In this document: positions 53,541 to 61,652 of the stretch, one piece after another | How positions within the stretch are numbered: the first letter of the stretch is position 1 | Layout: the number at the start of each line of letters is the position of its first letter | Origin: Anaerolineae bacterium UTCFX1 | Lineage (GTDB): Bacteria; Chloroflexota; Anaerolineae; Anaerolineales; Villigracilaceae | Direction: 5' to 3' | Assembly: GCA_002050275.1 (NCBI GenBank) | Contig: MWTB01000016.1 | Location: 1 to 64,000 of the forward strand | DNA length: 64,000 nucleotides | Made by a program: the position numbers and the translations under genes | The notes under the pieces: generated by a model | Databases searched by the model: none | What the model was told of the DNA's origin: nothing | The model's input: the letters and a program-made list of their open reading frames with translations, nothing else

Positions 53541-53634
53541 TCTCATCTGCCAGACATGCGTCTGCCGAAGTTGGCACCGTTTGAACGGTTGCCGAGGCTT
53601 CATCGGGTCGGTCCCTCAGCCTCTCTGGATGAGT
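53541..53634 (-). ncRNA. SAM-I riboswitch (S-box)
   Basis: On the minus strand the consensus features are in order: P1 arm CTCATC, AGAGAGGC, then GAGGGACCGACCCGATGAAGCC and GGCAACC, with the closing GATGAGAG. This is the standard SAM-I core. Excess SAM should favour the terminator that follows, reducing expression of the NTF2-like gene and maybe metH. Confidence 0.95.
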
Positions 53635-53655
53635 AAATCCGTAAATTGCTTGCGA

Positions 53656-53684
53656 TTTATAACATGGCAAGGTGGGATTGTCAA
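53656..53684 (-). promoter_or_regulatory. Promoter of the SAM riboswitch transcript
   Basis: Read leftward, TTGACA (53679-53684) and TATAAA (53656-53661) are 17 bases apart. Transcription would start near 53649, just before the aptamer. Confidence 0.88.
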
Positions 53685-53707
53685 TTTAACTTAAAACCTT
53701 TAAATAC

Positions 53708-53752
53708 GAAGGCTTGCGCTGAGCATGTCGAAGTGACACGAAGCGCGCAAAG
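53708..53752. repeat. Spacer repeat of the GCTGAG...GTCGAAG type
   Basis: GAAGGCTTGCGCTGAGCATGTCGAAGTGACACGAAGC contains the inverse of the CTTCGACA...GCTCAG core that is also inside two genes at 58628-58677 and 63758-63785. The rest of the spacer to 53830 holds only a -10 element at 53816-53821. Confidence 0.65.
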
Positions 53753-53830
53753 TTTTTCAACCTATGGGCTTTAAACCTTCATGTCTTTTGTGGTGAAAAA
53801 AGATTTTGAATTCGGTATAATCTTTACGCT

Positions 53831-55240
53831 ATGCGCTTCGACCGAAAATACGTCTCATACATTCCGCTTGCGATCTTCCTCATCGGCTTGGCGATCTTCG
53901 CCTACCTCGGCATCTATTTCCGCTACTGGGCAGACGATTGGTGCTACAACGCCGACTTCCGCAATTTGGGATTTCTCGAGACTCTGCGCGGCTACCTCTA
54001 CAATGTGACGTACACTCCCAGCCGCTACTCGGTGACGATCCTTGCGGGACTCTTCTATCCGCTCGGCGTTTTCGGATTGCAACTCCTCATCCCAATCTCG
54101 CTTCTTCTCTGGACGTGGGGCTTGGTCCGCCTCTTCCTCAACCTCTCATCCCTTTCGGCTTATCCACTTTCCACTTTCCACGCGACTTTACTTTCCCTCG
54201 TCATCGCCTACTTCTCCATTTATCTCGCGCCGCATTTGTATCAGTCCATCTATTGGAACACTGGCTTTTTCACATACACGTTTCCTCTCATTTTATTCCC
54301 TTGGGTGTTAACGCTCGTCACGGACCAAAACCCATCCAAACCAAAATTGATCCGCATCGCCCTGCTCTCCCTCCTCGCAGGCGGATTCTCTGAAGCGAGC
54401 AACACAGTGTTGGTTTCTATGTTGGCGTTGTACACGGTCATCGCCTTCGTTGGCTCGCGCTACAAAAAAGTTTGGGCGCAGAAAACTTTCGCTCCCGCGC
54501 TCGTGGCGTTGATATTTGCCATCATCGCGATGGCATTACTCGTCTTCGCGCCGACCACTCAACTCCGCGCAGAACGATACGGCGAACCCGCCAGCCTCTC
54601 CGAATTGATCGTGTTACTGTTCAACTTCACACGCGAGTTTGTGACGTTGTCGCTCAAGGATTATCAACAGATAATCATCGTTGTCCTCGCGGGTTTGCTC
54701 GGCTTTGTGTTGAACTCGAAGGAGAGAGAAATCAACGTTTTCAAAATCTTCGGGCTTGGACTCGGGATTTTCGCGCTGGCGGCTCTGCTCGTCGCCGCAG
54801 CGCTGGCGCCCAGCGCCTACGTTGAACATGGAACGCCCATTCTCCGCACGCAGATTATTCCGCGTCACATCATGGTCTTCGCCTTCGTTACGCTCGGCTG
54901 GCTTGGCGGATATGCTCTCCGTCAATTGTATTCGCCAAACTGGCTACAACCCACAGCAACGGTCGCTTTACTGGTCGCGCTTGCCTTTCCGATATTCACG
55001 ATCTTCACCGCTTCAAAATATATTCCCATATACAGTCAACGCGCCAACCTCTGGGACGAACGCGAAGCGACGATCCTTTCCGCCATTGAGAATGGTCAAG
55101 ACCGCGTCGAAGTCCTCGCCATAGACGGCGCGCCCGTCGGCGGCATCCGCGACTTTGACCCGCTCGGCAAGAAAGGATATTGGATCACACTCTGCGCCGC
55201 CGATTACCATCATATTAAATTACGGGTCATTCTTCCATGA
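53831..55240 (+). CDS. DUF6056-like multi-pass membrane protein
   Basis: A 469-residue protein with about ten to eleven hydrophobic segments. After the first is RYWADDWCYNADFR, and the C-terminus has GYWITLCAADYHH. The protein at 61653-63137 has the same landmarks. The DD motif after the first membrane helix recalls GT-C glycosyltransferases, and the DUF6056 family is of that type, so it may move sugars from lipid carriers outside the membrane. A TATAAT at 53816-53821 lies 9 bases before the ATG with no ribosome site. Its stop overlaps the next start (ATGA). Confidence 0.75.
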   Translation: MRFDRKYVSYIPLAIFLIGLAIFAYLGIYFRYWADDWCYNADFRNLGFLETLRGYLYNVTYTPSRYSVTILAGLFYPLGVFGLQLLIPISLLLWTWGLVRLFLNLSSLSAYPLSTFHATLLSLVIAYFSIYLAPHLYQSIYWNTGFFTYTFPLILFPWVLTLVTDQNPSKPKLIRIALLSLLAGGFSEASNTVLVSMLALYTVIAFVGSRYKKVWAQKTFAPALVALIFAIIAMALLVFAPTTQLRAERYGEPASLSELIVLLFNFTREFVTLSLKDYQQIIIVVLAGLLGFVLNSKEREINVFKIFGLGLGIFALAALLVAAALAPSAYVEHGTPILRTQIIPRHIMVFAFVTLGWLGGYALRQLYSPNWLQPTATVALLVALAFPIFTIFTASKYIPIYSQRANLWDEREATILSAIENGQDRVEVLAIDGAPVGGIRDFDPLGKKGYWITLCAADYHHIKLRVILP

Positions 55241-55908
55241 ACATTGTCGCGCTCGTCCCCATGCGTCGCCATTCTCAGCGCGTGCTAGGCAAAAATTATC
55301 GCCCGCTGGCTGGCAAGCCGCTGTTTCACCACATTATTGAGACTTTGCTTGCCGTGCCGCAGATCGACCAAATTGTCGTGGACACCGACTCAATCGAAGT
55401 GATAGACGGCTTGAAGAAGCATTTCCCCTCAGTCAACATTATCATCCGCCCCGCATCCCTGCGCGCCGACGATATGCCAATGAACGAGATTTTAATTCAC
55501 GATACGAGCTTGTTCCCTGCCGATTTTTATTTGCAAACGCACAGCACGAACCCTTTGCTGAAACCCGAATCAATTTCCAAGGCAATCCAATTACTACTTA
55601 CCAATTACCCCAATTACGATTCGTTGTTTTCCGTCACCCGCCTCCAAACCCGCCTCTACGATAAAGACGGCAATGCGATTAACCATAACCCAAAAGAATT
55701 GATCCAAACACAGGATTTGCCTCCCGTCTACGAAGAAAACTCCTGTATCTACATGTTCACGCGCGAGAATCTTCTGGCAAAGCGTCACCGCATCAGTGAC
55801 AAGCCGCTCATGTTCGCCATAGACGCCGACGAAGCGTGGGACATTGACGAAGAACTCGATTTTGCGATCTGCGATTTTCTATTGAAAAGGAAATATACAC
55901 ATGAATAA
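55237..55908 (+). CDS. Acylneuraminate cytidylyltransferase-like protein
   Basis: A 223-residue nucleotidyltransferase. The N-terminal VPMRRHSQRVLGKNYRPLAG matches the (R/K)xSxRxxxKN site of CMP-sugar synthetases, and DFYLQTHSTNPLLKPESI and AIDADEAWDIDEELDFAI are typical of the NeuA/KdsB group. It should activate a nonulosonic acid or related sugar with CTP. It is coupled to the DUF6056 gene and followed by a dehydrogenase. Confidence 0.88.
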   Translation: MNIVALVPMRRHSQRVLGKNYRPLAGKPLFHHIIETLLAVPQIDQIVVDTDSIEVIDGLKKHFPSVNIIIRPASLRADDMPMNEILIHDTSLFPADFYLQTHSTNPLLKPESISKAIQLLLTNYPNYDSLFSVTRLQTRLYDKDGNAINHNPKELIQTQDLPPVYEENSCIYMFTRENLLAKRHRISDKPLMFAIDADEAWDIDEELDFAICDFLLKRKYTHE

Positions 55909-55923
55909 CAAAGAGCAAACGCA

Positions 55924-56904
55924 ATGAAACATCGCGTCCTGTTCACCGCGCCTTACATGATTCCGTTCGTGGAGCGCTTCAAGCCCGTCTTCGATAAATA
56001 CAACATCGAGTTAATCGTGCCAGACGTGCGCGAGCGCATGGAAGAAGAAGACCTGATGAAGTACGCGGGTCAATTCGACGGGGCGATCTGCGGGGATGAT
56101 CGCTACACCGCGCGCGTGATCGAAGCCTGCGCGCCGCGACTCAAAGTGATCTCGAAGTGGGGGACAGGAATCGATTCACTCGACGGGGAAGCCTGCGCTC
56201 GCCATTCGGTCAGCATTGGTCGCACCCCCAACGCTTTCACCACTCCCGTAGCGGATACCGTCCTCGGCTACATGCTCGCCTTCGCCCGCCGCCAACCGTG
56301 GATGGACGCGGAAATGAAAAGCGGCAAATGGGAAAAAATTCCAGGCAAATCGTTGAGCGAATGTACTCTTGGCGTCATCGGCGTCGGCAACATCGGCAAG
56401 GCAGTGACTCGCCGCGCGCGCGCCTTCGGCATGAAAGTCTACGGCAATGACATCGTTGACATTGACCACGTCTTCATCACCGAAACTGGAATCGAAATAA
56501 CCACTCTCCACTTTCTACTTTCGAACTCTGATTTCGTCTCTATCAACTGCGACCTCAACCCAACCTCCCGTCACTTGATGAACGCCGACACATTCGCCTT
56601 GATGAAGCCTACCGCTGTACTAATCAACGCCGCGCGCGGACCCATCGTCGAAGAGCGAGCGTTGATCGCCGCGTTGCAGTCGAAACGTCTGGCAGGAGCC
56701 GCGTTGGATGTCTTCGAAGTCGAGCCGCTTCCGCTGGATAGCCCGCTGATGAAAATGGACAACGCCATGCTCGCCCCGCACAACTCCAACTCCAGCCCCG
56801 CCGCGTGGGAGCGCGTGCATTGGAATACGATCAAGAATTTGGTGGAGGGGCTTGGCATTCAGTTTTCGTACACGGATTTCACGGACGACACGGAAAAAGC
56901 TTAA
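55924..56904 (+). CDS. D-2-hydroxyacid dehydrogenase (phosphoglycerate dehydrogenase-like)
   Basis: A 326-residue NAD-dependent dehydrogenase. It has the nucleotide site TLGVIGVGNIGKAVTRRA, then NAARGPIVEERALIAALQ and the His-containing MLAPHNSNSSPAAWERVH, in which the usual HxxG is HNSN. Between a cytidylyltransferase and an SDR it may make a precursor of a surface sugar. The last residues (YTDFTDDTEKA) are encoded by a repeat, GTACACGGATTTCACGG..., so the C-terminus is not original. Confidence 0.88.
   Translation: MKHRVLFTAPYMIPFVERFKPVFDKYNIELIVPDVRERMEEEDLMKYAGQFDGAICGDDRYTARVIEACAPRLKVISKWGTGIDSLDGEACARHSVSIGRTPNAFTTPVADTVLGYMLAFARRQPWMDAEMKSGKWEKIPGKSLSECTLGVIGVGNIGKAVTRRARAFGMKVYGNDIVDIDHVFITETGIEITTLHFLLSNSDFVSINCDLNPTSRHLMNADTFALMKPTAVLINAARGPIVEERALIAALQSKRLAGAALDVFEVEPLPLDSPLMKMDNAMLAPHNSNSSPAAWERVHWNTIKNLVEGLGIQFSYTDFTDDTEKA
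56868..56893. repeat. Left inverted repeat flanking the GxxExxY gene
   Basis: GTACACGGATTTCACGGACG followed by ACACGG. It matches the complement of 57362-57387 at 21 of 26 bases. It forms part of the coding end of the dehydrogenase. Confidence 0.75.
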
Positions 56905-56921
56905 CTTGACGGAGGTTAGTT

Positions 56922-57347
56922 ATGGAGACAAAGAAAAAGTTTGAGGGCAAACACTCGGAATTGACAGGCAAGATTTTGGGGGCTTTCTTTCAACTTCATA
57001 AGGAATTGGGGTTTGGGTTTTCTGAAAAAGTATACGAAGGCGCGCTGGAAATTTTGCTCTTAGAACTTGGATTGTTCGTTAAAAGACAAAAAGATATTTT
57101 TGTTTATTATCATGGCAAGGTGGTTGGCGAATACAAGGCAGACCTGATCGTTAATGGAGTTGTTCTGGTTGAGCTGAAATCGGTCGAAAGGCTGATCGAT
57201 GCGCACGATGCCCAATTGTTGAATTATTTGAAGGCTACGGAAATCGAAGTCGGTCTTTTGTTGAACTTTGGTCGCGAAGCGATATTCCATCGTAAAATCT
57301 ATGACAACCCTCGCAAAGGATCTCTATCCTGGACGAAGAATCCGTAG
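56922..57347 (+). CDS. GxxExxY protein (PD-(D/E)XK nuclease-like)
   Basis: A 141-residue protein with the motif GFGFSEKVYEGALEI, which gives the family its name, then GKVVGEYKADLIV and VLVELKSVERL. The D...ExK pattern is that of PD-(D/E)XK nucleases. Function is unknown. It has a GGAGG site before the ATG and interrupts a run of sugar genes. Inverted copies of an ACACGGAT-type repeat flank it at 56868-56893 and 57362-57387, so it may have moved as a small unit. Confidence 0.9.
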   Translation: METKKKFEGKHSELTGKILGAFFQLHKELGFGFSEKVYEGALEILLLELGLFVKRQKDIFVYYHGKVVGEYKADLIVNGVVLVELKSVERLIDAHDAQLLNYLKATEIEVGLLLNFGREAIFHRKIYDNPRKGSLSWTKNP

Positions 57348-57361
57348 AAATTAATTCCCTT

Positions 57362-57387
57362 CCGTGAAATCCGTGTTATCCGTGTAC
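57362..57387. repeat. Right inverted repeat flanking the GxxExxY gene
   Basis: CCGTGAAATCCGTGTTATCC followed by GTGTAC. The complement matches the copy at 56868-56893. Confidence 0.75.
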
Positions 57388-57401
57388 AAAGAGATTATTC
57401 C

Positions 57402-58157
57402 ATGACAAAAACAGTTCTTATCACTGGCGCAGGCGGTGGGATTGGACGCGCTTGCGTATCTCATTTTTCAGAAAAGGGCTGGCGTGTGATCGGCGTTGAT
57501 CGAGACGAGTTTGGAGAAGGGTTTCCTGCCGATGGACGTTTTATCAAGGCGGATATCTCACATCCCGATTCGGTTGAGATGATCTTCAAGCAAGCAAAAG
57601 ATTTTCACCCGAAGTTAAATGCTCTGGTAAACAATGCGGCAGTGCAAATCGCAAAACCATTAATAGAAACCACTGTTGACGAGTGGGACGCGGTCATGGC
57701 GTCGAATTTGCGTTCGGTGTTTTTGTTCGTGAAGTTGGCGCATCCGTTGATGAAATCGGCGGGCGGAGGCGCGGTGGTGAATGTTTCATCCGTCCATGCG
57801 ATTCAGACCTCGGCGAATATTGCCGCGTATGCCGCCTCGAAGGGCGGCTTGCTCGCGCTCACCCGCGCCATGGCAATCGAGTTTGCGCCCGACAACATTC
57901 GCGTCAATGCGATTCTTCCCGGCGCGGTGGATACTCCCATGCTCCGCGCGGGGCTGGGACGCGGTCACGCGGGTCATGGTGACATGGATGAGCGATTGGA
58001 TAACCTCGCTCGTAAAACCGTCAGCGGAAAAGTGGGCACGCCCGAAGAGATCGCTCACGCGATTTATTTTCTCGCGGATAATGAACAATCCTCATTCATG
58101 ACGGGTCAAGCGCTGGTTGTGGATGGAGGAGCGACGGCAAGATTGAGCACGGAATAA
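57402..58157 (+). CDS. Short-chain dehydrogenase/reductase
   Basis: A 251-residue classical SDR. It has TGAGGGIGRACVSHF for NAD(P) binding, NNAAVQIAKPL, the catalytic Ser/Tyr/Lys in VNVSSVHAIQTS and YAASKGGLLALTRAM, and GAVDTPML. It probably oxidises or reduces a sugar or polyol intermediate for the surface glycan cluster. The substrate is unknown. Confidence 0.93.
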   Translation: MTKTVLITGAGGGIGRACVSHFSEKGWRVIGVDRDEFGEGFPADGRFIKADISHPDSVEMIFKQAKDFHPKLNALVNNAAVQIAKPLIETTVDEWDAVMASNLRSVFLFVKLAHPLMKSAGGGAVVNVSSVHAIQTSANIAAYAASKGGLLALTRAMAIEFAPDNIRVNAILPGAVDTPMLRAGLGRGHAGHGDMDERLDNLARKTVSGKVGTPEEIAHAIYFLADNEQSSFMTGQALVVDGGATARLSTE

Positions 58158-58316
58158 ATACGAGGAAAGAGTCTTTCTTCTTTTCTCTTTCTTTTCCATA
58201 TGAAACAGACTCTCAAACAAATCATCCCCCCGCCTCTCTGGCAATTCACCCGCGACGCATACGATTCTTTCCGCCGTCTGCCTGAGTTGCCCTCGGCATT
58301 TTTTCACCCATGGCGG

Positions 58317-58368
58317 CGGGAGAGTATTCGTCGGCTCGCGGCCGGGAGAGTATTCGTCGGCTCGCGGC
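58317..58368 (+). repeat. Perfect 26-bp tandem duplication
   Basis: 58317-58342 and 58343-58368 are identical, beginning CGGGAGAGTATTCGTCGGCT. As 26 is not a multiple of three, the duplication shifts the frame of the DUF115 gene. Confidence 0.97.
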
Positions 58369-58627
58369 GTTGAAGGATGTTCACAAAGGCAAACGCGCCT
58401 TCATCATCGGCAACGGTCCCAGCCTGAAGCAGACCGACACGAGCAAGTTAAAGAACGAGATCACCTTCGGCATGAACCGAATCTATCTCGCGTTCCCTGA
58501 GTGGGGATTCACCACGTCCTACCTCTGCGTGACAAACGATCTCGTCGTCGAGCAGTTCATGGATGACATCGCGACGCTGACCATTCCAAAATTTATCGCC
58601 TGGCGTTCGCATCGCCATTTCAATTAT

Positions 58628-58677
58628 CAATTACCAACCCTTCGACAAGCTCAGGGCGGCGTTACCCAATTACCGAC
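58628..58677. repeat. 39-bp in-frame insert with flanking direct repeats
   Basis: CAATTACCAAC (58628-58638) and CAATTACCGAC (58667-58677) flank CCTTCGACAAGCTCAGGG. They are 39 bases (13 codons) apart, and the protein has QLPT on both sides of LRQAQGGVT. Confidence 0.75.
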
Positions 58678-59131
58678 TTTCGTCTACACCACCTACACAG
58701 GACCCAAATTCTCCACCGATGTCCGCGGGCGAGTGTGGGAGGGCGCAACAGTCACAAATCTCGCTCTGCAACTCGCTTTTCACATGGGTATAGAAAAAGC
58801 GATTCTCATCGGCGTGGATCATAACTTTGCCGACAAGGGCGACGCGAACAAAACCGTCGTTTCGCAGGGCGACGACCCGAATCATTTCATGCCCAATTAT
58901 TTCGGCAAAGGTGTGAAGTGGCAACTGCCAGATTTGGATACCTCCGAAATTGGATATACTCTCGCGCGTGACGCATTTCGCAAGGCAGGGCGTGAAGTGG
59001 TGGATGCGACGGTCGGAGGCAAGTTGACGATCTTCCCGAAAGTGAAGTACGACTCACTATTTTAGATTTACGATTCTCGATTTACGATTACGCAATACGA
59101 TTAATGTAACTCGTAACTTGTAACTCATCCC

Positions 59132-60070
59132 ATGCCCCTCGTTTCCATCATCACTCCCTCCTTCAACCAAGCCCGCTACCTCGAGCAGACGATCCAATCT
59201 GTGCTGGGACAGGATCATCCGCGCATCGAATACATCGTCGTGGATGGCGCGTCTACGGATGGGTCTGTGGAGATCGTCAAAAAATATGCGGATAAACTCG
59301 CTTGGTGGGTGAGCGAAAAGGATTCAGGTCAGGCGGAGGCGATCAACAAAGGGCTGGTTCGCGCGACGGGCGAGATCGTCGCATGGCTGAACTCAGATGA
59401 TTATTATTTGCCCGGTACGGTCTCTGCGGCGGTGAAGGTGTTTGATGAAAACCCCGATGTTGTTTTGGTGTATGGGAACATGCTGGCGGTGGACGAACGC
59501 GGCAATCCGTTCAACACGCTGACGTACAAGCAATTGTTTTTGCAAGATCTATTGTGCTTTCAGATCATCGGTCAACCTGCTGTGTTTTTTCGCCGATCCG
59601 TGTTGGAGAAAGCGGGGATGCTCGATCCCACCTTCCACTTTCTGCTCGATCATCACTTGTGGATTCGAATCGCGGGACATGGAAAAATCCTCCACGTGGA
59701 TCAAACGTGGTCGGCCGCGCGTTATCACGCGGAGGCGAAGAACCGCGCCAAAGCGGCGGAGTTTGGGCGCGAAGCCTTCCGCGTTTTGGCTTGGGCGAAG
59801 AGTCAGCCGAAGTTGGGCGAGGCAGTTCGCCCCGTCGAGAGACGCGCGCGCGCATCCGCGCATCGAGTTGACGCGCGGTATCTGCTCGACGGCGGCAAGT
59901 CGTGGCTCGCATTGAAAGCGTGGGGGCGCGCGTTCTTCATCCACCCGCCGACGGCGTTGGCGCGGTTAAATATTTTGGTTTCTGCATTTGCGAATATAAT
60001 CGGGCTGGGAAGTTTACGAAAATTATTTTTGTCTGTGAGGAAAAAATATTTTATGGATAAAGCGCCATGA
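59132..60070 (+). CDS. Glycosyltransferase family 2
   Basis: A 312-residue GT-A enzyme. It has VSIITPSFNQARYLEQTIQS, IEYIVVDGASTDGSVEIV and WLNSDDYYLPGTV with the metal-binding DD. The C-terminal part may add a membrane contact (ILVSAFANIIGLG). It should add a sugar during surface glycan synthesis. Its stop overlaps the sulfatase start (ATGA). The upstream spacer (59066-59131) has low-complexity TTTACGATT copies. Confidence 0.93.
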   Translation: MPLVSIITPSFNQARYLEQTIQSVLGQDHPRIEYIVVDGASTDGSVEIVKKYADKLAWWVSEKDSGQAEAINKGLVRATGEIVAWLNSDDYYLPGTVSAAVKVFDENPDVVLVYGNMLAVDERGNPFNTLTYKQLFLQDLLCFQIIGQPAVFFRRSVLEKAGMLDPTFHFLLDHHLWIRIAGHGKILHVDQTWSAARYHAEAKNRAKAAEFGREAFRVLAWAKSQPKLGEAVRPVERRARASAHRVDARYLLDGGKSWLALKAWGRAFFIHPPTALARLNILVSAFANIIGLGSLRKLFLSVRKKYFMDKAP

Positions 60071-61605
60071 AACGATTCTTTGTCATTGTTTGCTTCTCAA
60101 TGTTAATCGGATGCCTACCTGCGGCAAATGAGCATTCTCCAACTGTCACCCCTCGTGCGCTTTTGACGATCACACCGGAGAGTGTTGATATACTTCCAAT
60201 GCAACAACGCCCTAATATTCTGTTCATTTTAACCGACGATTTGGACGCTAAACTCGGTACCATCAACTATATGCCGCATTTGCAGAAATTGATGATTTCC
60301 CAAGGATTAACGATTGATGAGTATTTTATAACTACTCCTCTATGTTGCCCATCCCGGGCAACGTACTTACGCGGCCAGTTTACACATAATCATGGGGTAT
60401 ATCGCACCGATCAGCCTTATGGCGGGTTCTGGGAGTTTCATAGTTTGGCGAGAGAGGCATCGACTCTTGCCACATGGATGCAAGCGGCAGGGTATCGAAC
60501 CGTGTTGTTGGGTAAATACCTCAATGGCTATCCCATACCCGAAGACCGCGTCTTCGTCCCGGCAGGTTGGGATGAATGGTATAGCGCAGCGAAAGGCTCT
60601 CCTTATGTGGGATATAAATATACGTTGAATGAGAATGGGGTTCAGGTGGACTACAATGAAGATGGGCAAGGCAAATCGATGTATATGACGGATGTACTCG
60701 CGCAGAAAACAGATGATTTTATTCGACGGGCTGATGCGGACGGCGTTCCATTTTTTATTTATCTTTCAACCTTTGCACCCCATTCACCCAGCATTCCCGC
60801 GCCGCGCCATCAGGCTTTACTTCCAGACCTGAAAGCGCCTCGTACCAAATCGTTCAACGAGTTGGATGTTTCGGATAAACCTTCTGATTTACAATTTGAT
60901 CCATTATTGACGGAAGAAGAAATCGTTCAACTGGATGACGAGTATCGTTCTCGTGTGTTGGCAATGCAGGCGGTGGACGAGATGATTTTGAATTTGGTCG
61001 AAGTTTTGGACGAGACCGGTCAATTGGACAATACCTATATCATTTTTACATCCGACAATGGTTATCATTTGGGGCAGCATCGTTTGCGCAATGGAAAAGG
61101 CACGGCTTACGAGGAGGATATTCAAGTGCCGTTCGTCGTTCGCGGACCCGGGATCAAGGCGGATAGCACGCTTCAAGGCTATATTACTGGCAACGTTGAT
61201 ATTGTGCCCACTCTCGCGGAACTGGCTGGGATTCTCCCGCCGACCTTTGTGGATGGCAGGTCGCTTGCTGGGTTGTTCTCAGACTCACTGCCACCGGCTG
61301 CTGAATGGCGGGATGGGTATCTGCTTGAGTTTTATGGTTACAATACATCAGAAAAAGAAAAATTGGCAGGGTTTGCGCCGCCCCCCGTTTATCTGGGTAT
61401 TCGAACCCCGAAGTATTTGTACGTTAAATACGATAGCGGACTTATAGAATTATACGATTTGATTGCAGATCCAGATCAAATGGAAAATATTGCTTCGATT
61501 GTCGATCAGGACCTTCTAGACTACTTCTCTAAATGGTTGGATGAACTAGCCTCCTGCTCAGGTGAATCTTGTCGTATTACCGACAAAGAACCCAACGCGA
61601 GATGA
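60067..61605 (+). CDS. Sulfatase lipoprotein
   Basis: A 512-residue secreted sulfatase. A lipobox SMLIGC gives Cys16 as the anchor. The mature part has NILFILTDDLD with the metal-binding Asp pair (57-58) and the formylglycine motif CCPSR at residues 93-97, in which Cys93 would be converted. Later parts are TSDNGYHLGQH and KGTAYEEDIQVPFVVRGPG. It should remove sulfate from a glycan at the cell surface. A sulfotransferase gene follows at 63144, so sulfated polymers may be made or used. Confidence 0.93.
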   Translation: MKRFFVIVCFSMLIGCLPAANEHSPTVTPRALLTITPESVDILPMQQRPNILFILTDDLDAKLGTINYMPHLQKLMISQGLTIDEYFITTPLCCPSRATYLRGQFTHNHGVYRTDQPYGGFWEFHSLAREASTLATWMQAAGYRTVLLGKYLNGYPIPEDRVFVPAGWDEWYSAAKGSPYVGYKYTLNENGVQVDYNEDGQGKSMYMTDVLAQKTDDFIRRADADGVPFFIYLSTFAPHSPSIPAPRHQALLPDLKAPRTKSFNELDVSDKPSDLQFDPLLTEEEIVQLDDEYRSRVLAMQAVDEMILNLVEVLDETGQLDNTYIIFTSDNGYHLGQHRLRNGKGTAYEEDIQVPFVVRGPGIKADSTLQGYITGNVDIVPTLAELAGILPPTFVDGRSLAGLFSDSLPPAAEWRDGYLLEFYGYNTSEKEKLAGFAPPPVYLGIRTPKYLYVKYDSGLIELYDLIADPDQMENIASIVDQDLLDYFSKWLDELASCSGESCRITDKEPNAR

Positions 61606-61652
61606 TTGATTATTTAGGCAATGACAGCTCGCATGGAATGTTCAGGAGATAA

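Larger units (their letters stand above)
58200..59065 (+). pseudogene. DUF115-like protein, frameshifted by a 26-bp duplication
   Basis: The start at 58200 gives MKQTLKQIIPPPLWQFTRDA and on to WRRESIRRLAAG, after which the frame soon stops. The rest (AALKDVHKGKRAFIIGNGPS to 59065) is in another frame. The cause is a tandem 26-base duplication at 58317-58368; with one copy the frame would be continuous. The C-terminal part matches DUF115/MptE-like proteins (FIIGNGPSL, LIGVDHNFADKGD), often linked to surface glycosylation. Translation from an ATG at 58310 could give 251 residues, so partial function is possible. A 39-base repeat insert is at 58628-58677. Confidence 0.82.

Noticed and set aside
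59066..59131. Repeated TTTACGATT units, considered as a CRISPR-like or iteron array
   Set aside because: Only a few imperfect copies without regular spacers; low-complexity spacer sequence.
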